A stretch of DNA of 55,088 nucleotides. Origin: an uncultured Clostridium sp. (lineage in GTDB: Bacteria > Bacillota > Clostridia > TANB77 > CAG-508). The translations under genes and the position numbers were made by a program. The stretch is from positions 1 to 55,088 of the forward strand of contig CANAQC010000006.1 of the NCBI GenBank assembly GCA_947363765.1, in the 5' to 3' direction. The notes under the pieces are model-generated. The model was given only the letters and a program-made list of their open reading frames with translations, was not told the DNA's origin and did no database searches. This document shows, in pieces, positions 25,715 through 35,436 of this stretch; the stretch's first letter is position 1, and the number at the start of each line of letters is the position of its first letter.

Positions 25715-25744
25715 GAATACTGTTTTCTATTTTAGGCAATACTT
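25715..25744 (+). promoter_or_regulatory. Possible SigmaF/SigmaG promoter of sigG
   Basis: GAATA (25715-25719), 16 bases, then GCAATACTT (25736-25744). These resemble the SigmaF/SigmaG -35 (GNATA) and -10 patterns, and sigG is transcribed by both in Bacillus. The -10 match is imperfect. Confidence 0.35.
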
Positions 25745-25779
25745 CTACTACAATACTTTCTAAAAAAGGAGGCTTTTTT

Positions 25780-26553
25780 GTGATTAAAAAAGTAGAAATT
25801 AGTAATGTAGATACTTCTAAACTTCCTGTTTTAACTAATAAGGAAAAAGATGAACTCTTTATAAAAATTAAACAAGGTGATGTTTTAGCAAGAGAAAAAT
25901 TTATTAATGGTAATTTAAGGCTTGTTTTAAGCGTATTACAACGTTTCGCAGGAAGAAATGAAAATATGGATGACCTTTTTCAAGTAGGTTGTGTTGGTTT
26001 AATTAAATCTATAGATAATTTTGATTTATCATTAAATGTTCAATTTTCTACTTATGCCGTTCCTATGATTATTGGTGAAATTAGAAGATATCTAAGAGAT
26101 AATAACCCTATTCGTGTAAGTCGTTCTATTCGTGATTTAGCTTATAAAGCATTACAAGCAAGGGAAAAATTAACTAAAGAACTAAATAAAGAACCAAGTA
26201 TAGATCAAATTGCAAAAGAAGTTGGTGTATCAAGAGAGGATATAATTTTTAGTTTTGAAGCTATTCAAGACCCTCTTTCTTTACAAGAACCTGTTTATAA
26301 TGATGGTTCTGAAAGTATTTATATTATGGATCAAGTGGGTGATACTAAAAATACAGATGAAAAATGGACAGATTCACTTGCTATTAAACAAGCAATGACA
26401 AAATTGAATGAACGTGAAAAAATGATTATTACTAAACGTTTTTTTGATGGTAGAACACAAATGGAAGTTGCTGAAGAAATTGGTATTAGTCAAGCACAAG
26501 TCTCAAGACTTGAAAAAGATGCAATTTGTAGAATTAAAAAATTATATAAATAA
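25780..26553 (+). CDS. sigG: RNA polymerase sporulation sigma factor SigG
   Basis: A 257-residue late forespore sigma factor. VEISNVDTSKLPVL is the SigmaG-specific N-terminus. Region 2 is MDDLFQVGCVGLIKSIDNFDLSLNVQFSTYAVPMIIGEIRRYLRD (identified by its DLFQVGCVGL and GEIRRYLRDN blocks). PIRVSRSIRDLAY follows, and region 4 has MEVAEEIGISQAQVSRLEK. It starts with GTG at 25780 after AAAGGAGG. It converges with sigE, whose product controls the other compartment; the two share one terminator. Confidence 0.97.
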   Translation: MIKKVEISNVDTSKLPVLTNKEKDELFIKIKQGDVLAREKFINGNLRLVLSVLQRFAGRNENMDDLFQVGCVGLIKSIDNFDLSLNVQFSTYAVPMIIGEIRRYLRDNNPIRVSRSIRDLAYKALQAREKLTKELNKEPSIDQIAKEVGVSREDIIFSFEAIQDPLSLQEPVYNDGSESIYIMDQVGDTKNTDEKWTDSLAIKQAMTKLNEREKMIITKRFFDGRTQMEVAEEIGISQAQVSRLEKDAICRIKKLYK

Positions 26554-26581
26554 AACAGGATATTTTAAATTATCCTGTTTT
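26552..26581. terminator. Bidirectional terminator between sigG and sigE
   Basis: AAAACAGGATA (26552-26562) pairs with TATCCTGTTTT (26571-26581). The right arm encodes the last codons of sigE. Confidence 0.8.
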
Positions 26582-27308
26582 ACTCATAATGTCTTTTTTC
26601 ATTTTATTAATAATCTTTTTTTCTAGCCTTGAAATATAGCTTTGTGAAATTCCTAACATATCTGCTACTTCTTTTTGTGTTTTCTCATTTCCACTAATAA
26701 AACCAAATCTTAGTTCCATAATATTTTTTTCACGATTACTTAATTTTTGCATAGATGCACGTAACAATTTTTTGTCTACTTCATCCTCTATTGCTCTTGA
26801 TGTAACATCATTGTCAGTCCCCAATATATCTGATAATAATAATTCATTTCCATCTCCATCTTGGTTTAATGGTTCATCTATTGAAATTTCACCTTTTAAT
26901 TTATTACTTCTTCTTAAATACATTAATATCTCATTTTCTATACAACGAGATGCATATGTAGCAAGTTTAATATTTTTATCCGTGTTAAATGTATTAATTG
27001 CTTTCATTAATCCAATTGTACCAATTGAAATTAAGTCTTCTATACCAATCCCTGTATTTTCAAATTTTTTAGCTATATATACTACTAGTCTTAAATTTCT
27101 TTCTACTAAAATTTTTCTAACAGATTCATCACCATTTGCTAATTTTTGTAGTATTTCTTCCTCTTCTTTTGCATCTAAAGGAGGAGGAAGTGTTTGACTA
27201 CCGTCCAATATAGTAAATTGGCATTTCCTCAATGTCATCTATTGATTTATCTATATATTTTACATATATAGTATTTATACTATTTTTTAATATCTGCAAA
27301 ATATTCAT
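26570..27308 (-). CDS. sigE: Pro-SigmaE sporulation sigma factor, read through a +1 CGG site
   Basis: A 245-residue mother-cell sigma factor when plus-strand G 27203 is skipped. From the ATG at 27308 the product starts [20 protein letters not shown], a normal amphipathic pro-sequence, then EEMPIYYIG. The site GGA-(C)-GGT gives the conserved [13 protein letters not shown] (Gly36); the 0 frame hits TAG at once. Regions 2 ([19 protein letters not shown]) and 4 ([19 protein letters not shown]) follow. A different start within the second frame (27238) would give an odd [14 protein letters not shown] terminus lacking a pro-sequence. It overlaps the end of spoIIGA, its processing protease, by 29 bases. 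Confidence 0.93.
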
Positions 27309-28213
27309 TTTCTTCTTCACACCTTTCTATAATATTTAAACCTACAAGCCCTGTATATGCTTGTGTTTTTGTTAAGCTTTTATCATAAATTCCAATCATA
27401 ATATTATTTAACTCCTTTTCTACTTCTTCTTTTGTAATTATTACTTTTTTAGGTACAAATGCTAATAATAATCCGATTTTGTTTACCTAATGATGTAAAT
27501 GGAATCATTCTAAAATTAGGAATCTCTTCCTTTTTAGAAAACTCATCAAAATTAGAAATTTTACCTTCTACCATTTGCATAAAAGAATCTAAAATTTGTT
27601 TCGGAATTATTTGTTCTAATATTTGTTTTTCTACTACAATAACTGGTGTATTACTTAAAGGATCTTTTAACATATTTCCTGTATCAATTAATGCTTTTAA
27701 TTCTACATTTTTATCTTTCCAAAAAATATTTACTTTGCAAAACATATCTTTACTTCTATATCTTCCTTTTACTATTTTAAATGCAATATTTACAATTACA
27801 AATCCTACTATTCCACCAAGCAATGCTATTTTTATTGGATAACTTCCTGTTAATACTCCATTTCTCATTAAAATATCTTGTGGTCTTATAAAATATAGAA
27901 GTGCAAATGCACAACCTCCAAATGCAAATGATACTAAATAAAAAATTAATAGTTCTTTTACTAATATTTTTAAGTTTTTAGGCTTAAAGGCTATATATAT
28001 CATTACTACAGACAAAATAAATTTAAAAATAATATTTGAATATATTTCTAACACTTTGGCAAAAGATAAAATAGAATATATTCCCCCAATTAAACTAGAA
28101 AATAAAATCCTCCATTGTTTTATTTTTACTTTATGAACTAGACCTGTAGCAAATAATATAATATAATTCATACATAGGTTTTCTAACAAGATAATGTCTA
28201 AGTAAATTGTCAA
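27280..28213 (-). CDS. spoIIGA: Pro-SigmaE processing protease SpoIIGA, read through a +1 CGG site
   Basis: A 310-residue membrane aspartic protease when plus-strand G 27475 is skipped. Five membrane helices occupy residues 1-150. The protease domain has the catalytic LKALIDTGNMLKDPLS. The site AAT-(C)-GGA gives IPFTSLGKQNGLLLAFVP (Gly247), the conserved SpoIIGA stretch, and the protein continues to KTQAYTGLVGLNI. The 0 frame stops after eight codons, losing the last 60 residues. SpoIIGA cleaves pro-SigmaE at the septum. It lies between ftsZ and sigE, the normal clostridial place. Confidence 0.93.
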
Positions 28214-28342
28214 AAAATTTTTCCTCCTCTTAAGTTTTTAACGTATCTAAAAATAATACTACAAAATTTTATTAGCTTTGTTATTCCCTATACTTGTTCT
28301 ATTTTACAATGTTTAATTTAAAAAATGTGTCAAAATAAGGGA

Positions 28343-28383
28343 AAGAAAAAAAGAAATAATCGAGTATTTTCGATTATTTCTTT
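28343..28383 (-). terminator. Intrinsic terminator after ftsZ
   Basis: GAAATAATCG (28352-28361) pairs with CGATTATTTC (28371-28380). A minus-strand run of seven T, interrupted by C, follows. It separates ftsZ from spoIIGA transcriptionally only in the ftsZ direction, 40 bases past the ftsZ stop. Confidence 0.8.
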
Positions 28384-28423
28384 TTTTTATTTCTATTCTT
28401 TTTTCTATTTCTTTGTTACTAGA

Positions 28424-29542
28424 CTATTTATTACTTGTTTTATTTTTTCTTAAAAAAGATGGTATATCTAAATCATTTGAATTTGTATTACTTTCTGTTG
28501 ATGATGGTATTGAATTAATTTTCTTATCCCATGCTTTTGTTACTTTATCTGAAATTCCAATTGTTGAAATTGGCATCTCGTTTTCAAATCCTGTTGCAAT
28601 AACAGTAATTGAAATATCGTCTCCCATGCTTTCATCAATCACAGCACCAAAGATTATATTTGCTTCTGGATCAACACTTCTTTGTACAAGTTCTGCTGCT
28701 GTATTTACTTCATGTAATCCAAGTTCTGAACCACCAGTAATATTAATAATTACTCCTCTTGCACCTTCAATTGATGTTTCAAGTAATGGACTTTGAATTG
28801 CTTGTTTTGCTGCATCTTCTGCTCTATTTTCACCTGCTGCTCTACCAATACCCATATGTGCCATACCAGTATTTAACATAATTGTTTTAACATCTGCAAA
28901 ATCTAAGTTAACAAGACCTGGAACTGCAATTAAATCTGATATACCTTGTACACCTTGTCTTAATACATCATCTGCCATTTTGAAGGCATCTACAATTGAG
29001 GTTTTTCTATCAATTATTTGTAATAGTTTATCATTTGGTATTACTACTAATGTATCTACTTTTCCTTTTAAGCTTTCAATTCCACGTTCTGCTTGTGAAA
29101 GTCTTTTCTTTCCTTCAAATGTAAATGGTTTTGTAACAACGCCAATTGTTAATATTCCCATTTCTTTTGCAGCTGCTGCAACTATTGGAGCGGCACCAGT
29201 TCCTGTTCCACCACCCATACCAGCAGTTACAAAAACCATATCTGCTCCACGTAATACTTCTGCAATTTCAGATTTGTTTTCTTCTGCTGATTGAGCACCA
29301 ATATCAGGATTTGCTCCTGCCCCTAATCCTCTTGTTATTTTTTCTCCTATTTGAATTTTTGTTCCTGCTTTTGATTCTTGTAAAGCTTGTCTATCTGTGT
29401 TAACAGAAATAAATTCTACTCCTCGAATTCCTGATTCAACCATTCTATTAACAGCATTATTTCCAGCTCCACCAACACCAATTACTTTTATTGTTGCTGT
29501 TCCGTCCATCATTTTATCGTTTTCTTCATAGTCTACCTTCAT
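28424..29542 (-). CDS. ftsZ: Cell division protein FtsZ
   Basis: A tubulin-like GTPase of 372 residues from the ATG at 29542 (GGGAGG eight bases upstream; the upstream in-frame start would overlap it). Motifs: [16 protein letters not shown], the tubulin signature [10 protein letters not shown], and the T7 loop [13 protein letters not shown]. The C-terminal peptide [12 protein letters not shown] binds FtsA and SepF-type partners. It forms the division ring. It lies 50 bases downstream of ftsA. Confidence 0.98.
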   Translation of the reverse strand: MKVDYEENDKMMDGTATIKVIGVGGAGNNAVNRMVESGIRGVEFISVNTDRQALQESKAGTKIQIGEKITRGLGAGANPDIGAQSAEENKSEIAEVLRGADMVFVTAGMGGGTGTGAAPIVAAAAKEMGILTIGVVTKPFTFEGKKRLSQAERGIESLKGKVDTLVVIPNDKLLQIIDRKTSIVDAFKMADDVLRQGVQGISDLIAVPGLVNLDFADVKTIMLNTGMAHMGIGRAAGENRAEDAAKQAIQSPLLETSIEGARGVIINITGGSELGLHEVNTAAELVQRSVDPEANIIFGAVIDESMGDDISITVIATGFENEMPISTIGISDKVTKAWDKKINSIPSSTESNTNSNDLDIPSFLRKNKTSNK

Positions 29543-29596
29543 ATTAAATCCTCCCAATATTTTTTATTTATAAATTTAAAATTAAAAACTTTTATT

Positions 29597-30826
29597 CTAA
29601 GAATAGAAAAATTCTTTAATTCTTTGCATAATTGTAGTAAATATATTTGTTTCTGATTTTGCATCAATATTACTAGATACTGTTTTTGCAAAAGGTCTTG
29701 CTGCTATATATCGAACTAAAGAATATGCTGACCTATAAACTGGTTTAATAGTACTTACTAATCTTCCTGTAGAAATTTTTACTGGTATATTTAAAATTAT
29801 TTTTCCTGCTACATCACTTTTATTAATATTGCTAATTCCTTGTCCTGTTAATACTATCTTATTAATTCTTGCTTTAATTCCTTGGTTTGTAATATCTTTA
29901 TTTACAAGTGTAAATATTTCTTCAATTCTAGCTTCAATAATTTCTATTAATTCTGAACTTTTAATCATTTTATTTTTAGAATCACCTTTGCAAGTATTTA
30001 GAATAATCTCATTATCATTATCAATAAAAGATTTTAGAGCTAATCCATATTGTTTCTTTAATTTTTCTGCTTCTTCTTCAGATATATTTAATACTACTGC
30101 AATATCATGTGTAATGTTATCTCCACCTAATGGAATAGTATTAGTATAGATAAATGATTCTCCTTCAAATACACCAATATCTGTATTTCCTGCTCCAATG
30201 TCTAACAACATAACATTATCATGTAATTCATTTACATCTAAAATTAAGTTTCTTTCTGCTAATGCATTTGGTACCATACCATCAATTTCAAGACCAGCTT
30301 TTTTCAAAATACTTGATAATTGTCTTGTATATTCTTTATCTGCTAAAATAATTTGTGCATTTAATGTAAATTCTGAAGTTAATTTTCCAACAGGATCTTG
30401 TGAAATTGTTCCATCTTTTAATATAAATTCATTTGGAACAATATCAATAATAACTTTATCTTCTGGAACTTCAATATCTCTTACTTGCATAATTGCTTGT
30501 CCAACATCTCTTACTGAAATTCCTGCATATTTATCCTTTAATTCCTTAGTAACATTATTTTGAACAATAGTTGCATATTTACCAGGTATTGTTACATAAG
30601 CTGAATTTATTTTTATATTTGCTTCATTTTCTGCATTTTCAATAGTTTTTGCAATTGCTAAAGCAATTTCATCTTCATTTATAATTTTTCCCTTTTTGAT
30701 ACCTTCACATTTGCTAGATGTAGAGCATATAATTTCAATTTGACTAAAATTATTTACTTCTCCAACAACAGCAGATACTTTAGATGTTCCTATATCAACT
30801 CCAACGATTATATCACCTATTGCCAA
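29597..30826 (-). CDS. ftsA: Cell division protein FtsA
   Basis: An actin-like membrane tether for FtsZ, about 409 residues. Motifs: phosphate 1 IIVGVDIGTSKVSAVVGEV, SHS2/1C domain with VTIPGKYA, phosphate 2 VMLLDIGAGNTDIGVF, adenosine VLTGQGISNI. The C-terminal amphipathic helix is RIKEFFYS. The start is probably TTG at 30826, because GGAGG lies inside the longer ATG version (30841) at the correct 8-base distance from the TTG. Confidence 0.95.
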   Translation of the reverse strand: MAIGDIIVGVDIGTSKVSAVVGEVNNFSQIEIICSTSSKCEGIKKGKIINEDEIALAIAKTIENAENEANIKINSAYVTIPGKYATIVQNNVTKELKDKYAGISVRDVGQAIMQVRDIEVPEDKVIIDIVPNEFILKDGTISQDPVGKLTSEFTLNAQIILADKEYTRQLSSILKKAGLEIDGMVPNALAERNLILDVNELHDNVMLLDIGAGNTDIGVFEGESFIYTNTIPLGGDNITHDIAVVLNISEEEAEKLKKQYGLALKSFIDNDNEIILNTCKGDSKNKMIKSSELIEIIEARIEEIFTLVNKDITNQGIKARINKIVLTGQGISNINKSDVAGKIILNIPVKISTGRLVSTIKPVYRSAYSLVRYIAARPFAKTVSSNIDAKSETNIFTTIMQRIKEFFYS

Positions 30827-31013
30827 AGCTAATTCCTCCATTTTTAATGTATATTTTACTTAGGTAAGAATATTATATTTTGATAAAAAAGTCAAGAGTT
30901 TTTGTAATATTTTTGTAATATTTTCGTTGTTATTTTGTAATAATAATTTGTATTGTTTACTCCCTCTAGTATTTGTCGTATTTTAGTCAATTTTTTATCT
31001 TAATAATAAAATA

Positions 31014-31040
31014 GATATGACTAAAATTTAGCCATATCTA
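31014..31040 (-). terminator. Terminator after sbp
   Basis: AGATATGGCTAAA pairs with TTTAGTCATATCT with one mismatch, followed by ATTTTATT on the minus strand. It lies 20 bases past the sbp stop, splitting the murA-sbp part from ftsA-ftsZ. Confidence 0.55.
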
Positions 31041-31060
31041 GTATTTATTTTTACATAATG

Positions 31061-31453
31061 TTAGTCTTGTTTTTCTTCCTTTTTTACTTCTTTTTGTTCT
31101 ACATATTCTTGTTTATTTGTCCATTTATCAATATAATGTCTTCTAATAATAGCAAGATTTACAAACATTCTACCAACAAATACAACAATTGCTGCAAGAT
31201 AAATATCAACATTTAGTCTTTCTCCTAAATACGTTAGTAAAATAGATAAAATTGCATTTCCAAAAAATCCTGAAACAAAAATCTTTAAATCAAATTCCCC
31301 TTTTAAAACAGATGAAATTCCTCCAAATACTGAGTCTAATGCAGCAATAATTGAAATTGCTAAATATCCTGACAAACTATATGGAATTATTGGTGCATTC
31401 ATTCCTAAAAGTGCACCTATAATACATCCTACTAATATTGCAATAAAAACCAT
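31061..31453 (-). CDS. sbp: Small basic protein Sbp (DUF1290)
   Basis: A 130-residue membrane protein with three to four helices (VGCIIGALLGMNAPIIPYSLSGYLAISIIAALDSVFGG begins it; key pieces LLGMNAP and AALDSVFGGI). After about residue 105 a charged tail follows. The family is always found between DUF881 genes and ftsA in Firmicutes. The function is not established. It starts one base after the DUF881 stop. Confidence 0.92.
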   Translation of the reverse strand: MVFIAILVGCIIGALLGMNAPIIPYSLSGYLAISIIAALDSVFGGISSVLKGEFDLKIFVSGFFGNAILSILLTYLGERLNVDIYLAAIVVFVGRMFVNLAIIRRHYIDKWTNKQEYVEQKEVKKEEKQD

Positions 31454-32176
31454 TTATTTTTCCTCCTTTATTTGATTTGCATACTTTATTTTTATTTCTC
31501 CATTATATTTATTAATAATTATATTGTTTTTCTTTTCTAGTCTTGAATTTGGATGTCTTGTAATAAATCCTATAGTTTTTGTTGTTAAAGAACTTTCTAA
31601 ATACTTTTGATCTCCAATTGCTTTTATAGTATAAGGAGATGTCACTCTTTTTCCATTTACTAAAATAAATGGCTCTCCATCAATATCAATATTAATTATA
31701 TCTGACATATTCATAATTCTTTGGTCATTAATACTTATAGCTTCTGCTCCAGCAAGTCTTAATTCATTAACTAATTCAATTAAGTTTTTATCCTCAATTC
31801 TATCAAATTCTGAATTTTCATCATTATAATATGTAATAATTACTCCATCACCTTTTACATCAGTTAATCCTACTAACATTTTCGCTTGTATTAATTCTTC
31901 GTTTAATAATTCTGACGCTTCTTGATTTAGTTCTCTTTTTTGCTTATATTCTTGTAAAGTTTTATTTGTTTGTTCTAACTTTATTAAAGTTTCTTCATAT
32001 TTTTCCTTCCAGTTTGCTAAACTTTCACTTAACTCTTTTTCCCTCATACTTTCAATTTGGGTAATATTCGTTTCTTCTACTGTTTTAAATTGCATAAACA
32101 TAACATAAGAAAGTACAAAACAAATAAGCCCAATTGTTAATGTCATAATTTTTTGACCTTTTTTCAATCTAATCAC
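31454..32176 (-). CDS. DUF881 family protein (second copy)
   Basis: A 240-residue protein with an N-terminal membrane anchor (about residues 12-29) and a coiled coil (about 35-95). The DUF881 domain carries GDGVIITYYNDEN, LRLAGAEAISINDQRI and SPYTIKAIGDQKYLESSL. It is likely extracytoplasmic. Family members occur with division genes, but no biochemical role is known. It is 7 bases downstream of a paralogue. Confidence 0.9.
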   Translation of the reverse strand: MIRLKKGQKIMTLTIGLICFVLSYVMFMQFKTVEETNITQIESMREKELSESLANWKEKYEETLIKLEQTNKTLQEYKQKRELNQEASELLNEELIQAKMLVGLTDVKGDGVIITYYNDENSEFDRIEDKNLIELVNELRLAGAEAISINDQRIMNMSDIINIDIDGEPFILVNGKRVTSPYTIKAIGDQKYLESSLTTKTIGFITRHPNSRLEKKNNIIINKYNGEIKIKYANQIKEEK

Positions 32177-32183
32177 CTACTTT

Positions 32184-32891
32184 TTATTCTACTGTTTTTA
32201 TATATTTTTGTGTTAAAACACCATTATATTTTTCAATCTTAATATCATCACTTTTTTTTACATCTACATTAATACCATAATCTTTTTTTAGAGTATATGC
32301 ATAACCACCAGATCTTATAATATTATTAATCATGTCCTGATTTCCTATTACTTTAATTACAAATGGACTTCCTACAATTTCATTATTAACTTGTATTACT
32401 GTTCCTGCACAAGTAATTGAAGTTGAAGGAACAATTCTTTGTCCATTAATACTAATAGCTTCTGCTCCATTATTTTTTAATTCATTTACAATTGCACGTA
32501 AATCTCCATCATGAACAAGATCTTCTGCTAGTCCAAGTATTGAATTTGTATTGTCTCTTAATGTAATAATAATTCCTTCTCCTCGTACATCTGTTAATCC
32601 TAAATATGTATTTAATTTTTTTAATTCTTCTTGTTTTTCAACAGATGTATCATCATCTAATATACTTACTTGTCTTTCTTTTTCTAACTGTTGTTCTGCA
32701 TTTTCTAGTGTTTCATATATACGATCATATTGCTCTTTCCATTTTAATACTTCATCACGTAATCCATTTTCTCTATATGTACTACCTGCAGTTGATACTA
32801 AATTTTTTGTTGTTTTTAATTGAATTCCTATTCCAAATGTTAATAATAAGCACATAATTCCTAATGTAATTGCAATTTGTTTTTTCTTCAT
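32184..32891 (-). CDS. DUF881 family protein (first copy)
   Basis: A 235-residue paralogue of the next gene. Membrane anchor at about residues 5-22, coiled coil with QQLEKERQV, then RGEGIIITLRDNTN, LKNNGAEAISINGQRIVPSTSI and SPFVIKVIGNQDMI. Tandem DUF881 copies are usual between divIB and sbp in Clostridia. It is co-directional and tightly spaced with divIB. Confidence 0.9.
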   Translation of the reverse strand: MKKKQIAITLGIMCLLLTFGIGIQLKTTKNLVSTAGSTYRENGLRDEVLKWKEQYDRIYETLENAEQQLEKERQVSILDDDTSVEKQEELKKLNTYLGLTDVRGEGIIITLRDNTNSILGLAEDLVHDGDLRAIVNELKNNGAEAISINGQRIVPSTSITCAGTVIQVNNEIVGSPFVIKVIGNQDMINNIIRSGGYAYTLKKDYGINVDVKKSDDIKIEKYNGVLTQKYIKTVE

Positions 32892-32909
32892 TTATTTTTT
32901 ACTCCTTTC

Positions 32910-33977
32910 TTATTCTTTTTGTCTAAAAAATGCCTTTTCTTTATTAAAATCTCCATTAATAAAAATCTCACCTTCTAACCCTTTTGAATCCTCTAATACT
33001 GCTTTTAAATATAGCATCTTCGTACTTAAATTTGAAGCATCTCCTAAATAAATTTGTTTTTTCTCATTTTCCATTAATAATTTATATTCTTGTTTATTTG
33101 AAATATTAAATCTTGTAATTAGATTTCCAATACCATTTGCATTTGCAGAATCCATAATTTTTAAAACAGTTTCTAATCTTGTTAAATCTTCTTGATTTAA
33201 TCTTTTTGATACTTTTAATTCCTCTTGATTTGTTGTATATCCTTCAATAATTGGTAATTCTAATTTTTCTTCTGAAATTTCCAAAATATATCCTTGATTA
33301 TTAAGATATACAAAACTATTAGCATATTCTAAAAGATATGTTGTTTTTCTTTCCTTAACTATAATTTCCATTTTATTTGGTAAATTTCTTTTTATATTTA
33401 CATTTTCTATATATGAATTTTCTTTTATTCTATTTTGTATTTTTTTACTACTTGTCCTATAAATATTCTCTCCTATTTGAACTTTAGAAAGACTAATAAT
33501 AGTATCTTGTGTAATTTTTTCATTTCCTATTACTTTAATTTCTACTAAGTTAAATAATGGTGACATCATAAAAAATATAAAAGATGCTATTAATGCACAA
33601 AAAAGAAATATCCATTTTAATATCGCTTTTACAATTTTACTTTTTTTACTTTGTTGTTTTTGTTTATTTATTTTTTGTTTTTTTCTTGGAGCAGATTTAA
33701 AATCTGCTCCTTTTTGTTGTTCTTTAGTTTTTATTTTATGTATTGGAGTATTTTTCGATTTAGAATTTTTTTTCTTTTTATTGCTTTTTTCTTTTTGTGA
33801 AGGTAATTTTGTTACTCCAATTACAATTTCATTATTAAAATCAAACTTATCTTTTTTATCTTTAGATTTTGTCTGCTTTTTTTTGGGCTTTTTTGTAACT
33901 GTACTTTTTTCTTTTGTATTTTGATGTTCATCATCTAAATATAAAAAGTCAAGTTCTTCATTTTTTTTACTTTTCAT
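32910..33977 (-). CDS. divIB: Cell division protein FtsQ/DivIB
   Basis: A 355-residue single-pass protein. A long, very Lys-rich cytoplasmic tail covers residues 1-125. One membrane helix follows (about 126-146). The POTRA domain reads LFNLVEIKVIGNEKITQDTII, and the beta domain ends with ISNKQEYKLLMENEKKQIYLG. DivIB links FtsL/DivIC and the septal synthase. The tail carries an unusual DNA palindrome coding for GADFKSAP, described separately. It is 3 bases downstream of murA. Confidence 0.9.
   Translation of the reverse strand: MKSKKNEELDFLYLDDEHQNTKEKSTVTKKPKKKQTKSKDKKDKFDFNNEIVIGVTKLPSQKEKSNKKKKNSKSKNTPIHKIKTKEQQKGADFKSAPRKKQKINKQKQQSKKSKIVKAILKWIFLFCALIASFIFFMMSPLFNLVEIKVIGNEKITQDTIISLSKVQIGENIYRTSSKKIQNRIKENSYIENVNIKRNLPNKMEIIVKERKTTYLLEYANSFVYLNNQGYILEISEEKLELPIIEGYTTNQEELKVSKRLNQEDLTRLETVLKIMDSANANGIGNLITRFNISNKQEYKLLMENEKKQIYLGDASNLSTKMLYLKAVLEDSKGLEGEIFINGDFNKEKAFFRQKE
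33688..33710. repeat. 23-base palindrome inside divIB
   Basis: GGAGCAGATTT, a central A, and AAATCTGCTCC form a perfect palindrome with 11-base arms. In the divIB frame it encodes GADFKSAP within an otherwise Lys/Gln-rich tail. It is GC-richer than its surroundings. Confidence 0.8.
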
Positions 33978-33980
33978 ACT

Positions 33981-35235
33981 TTATTCCACTTCTTTCGTAA
34001 TATTTGCTCCTAAGTAATTTAGTTTTTTATCTAAGTTTTCATAACCACGTAAAATATATTCTATATTTGTAACTTTTGTTTTTCCATTTGCTGAAAGTGC
34101 TGCTAATACTAATGCTGCTCCTCCTCTTAAGTCTGTTGCTTCTACTGTTGCTTTTGTTAATTTTCTTACACCTTTAATTATAGCACTTTTTCCTTCTATT
34201 ATAATTTTTGCTCCCATTCTTTTTAGTTCATTTGTATATTTATATCTATTTTCAAATATATTTTCAATAACCACAGATGTTCCTTTTGCTGTACAAAGTA
34301 TACTTACCAATATTGCTTGCATATCTGTTGGGAAGCCTGGATATGGCATTGTTTTTATATCTACTGCTTTTAACTTTTTAGGTGCTTGTAACATAACTTC
34401 ATTTTTATTTACTATTATATCACAACCACATTGTTTTAATTTTTCTATTACTGGTTCTAAATGTTGTGGTATTACTTTTTTTATTGTAATTCTTCCTGCT
34501 GTTGTAGCAGCTGCGCAAAGAAGTGTTCCTGCCTCAATTCTATCTGGCATAACTTGATAGCCTACATCATGTAATTTTTCTACCCCTTGAATTATAATTT
34601 CATTTGTACCTGCACCTATAATTTTTGCTCCCATTTTGTTTAAAAAATTTTGTAAATCTACAATTTCTGGCTCCATAGCAGCATTTAAAATTTTTGTAGT
34701 ACCTTTTGCAGTTACTGCTACTAACATAGCATTTTCAGTTGCTCCTACGCTCGGAAAATCTAAATGTATTTTTCCTGCCTTTATTGTATCACATGTACAA
34801 TGTATATATCCAGTATTTTCACTAATATTAACATTTAAATTTTCAAAAGCTTTTAAATGAAGGTCAATTGGTCTTGCACCAATATCACATCCACCGTGGA
34901 CAAGAAAAATTTGCCTTTTTGCATCTTCCTATTAAAGCTCCTGCAAGTATAACAGAGGAACGCATTTTTCTCATAAGTTTATCTGGAATATCTTCTTTGT
35001 TTATTACTCTTGAATCAATTATTATTTTATCACGAACTCTTTTTATTTTGCAACCTAAATACTTTAATATTTCTATCATTACTTTTGTATCATGTATATT
35101 AGGAACATTATATAATTTAGTAATTCCTTTATTTAATATAGAAGCTGCAAGAATTGGTAAAGAAGCATTTTTAGAACCAGATATAATTGCTTCTCCCTCT
35201 AGCTTTTTCCCACCTTTTATAATATATGTACTCAT
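33981..35235 (-). CDS. murA: UDP-N-acetylglucosamine 1-carboxyvinyltransferase, read through a +1 CGG site
   Basis: A 417-residue enzyme transferring enolpyruvate from PEP to UDP-GlcNAc, the committed step of peptidoglycan synthesis. It is reconstructed by skipping plus-strand G 34896. The site CCA-(C)-GGT gives SCPGGCDIGARPIDLHL with Gly114 and the catalytic Cys116 two residues later. The N-terminus is KGGKKLEGEAIISGSKNASLP. The C-terminal half has EAGTLLCAAATTAG and YPGFPTDMQA. Without the shift the protein ends three codons after the site and would lose the active site. It starts the division operon; GGAGG precedes ATG 35235. Confidence 0.95.
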
Positions 35236-35371
35236 ATCATAAATCCTCCTTATGTTATATATGTTATGCTAACTTTAAAATTTATGTGAATTTTGCTATA
35301 AGCTTTATATTAATTCTAATTTTTATCTTTTAATTTAATATAAAATTTTAATTATACTTATTTATATCCTT

Positions 35372-35412
35372 AAAAAAGCAAACGATTTATTTTCTAATCG
35401 CTTGCTTTTTCT
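35372..35412 (-). terminator. Intrinsic terminator after the nudix gene
   Basis: On the minus strand AAAGCAAGCGATT pairs with AATCGTTTGCTTT, followed by T residues. It is 25 bases past the nudix stop codon. Confidence 0.75.
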
Positions 35413-35436
35413 TTTATAAATATTAAACTTCAATTT

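Noticed and set aside
26570-27238. SigE starting at 27238
   Set aside because: That start gives a short, atypical N-terminus in the wrong frame. The frame upstream of the CGG encodes a normal pro-sequence and YYIGGS.
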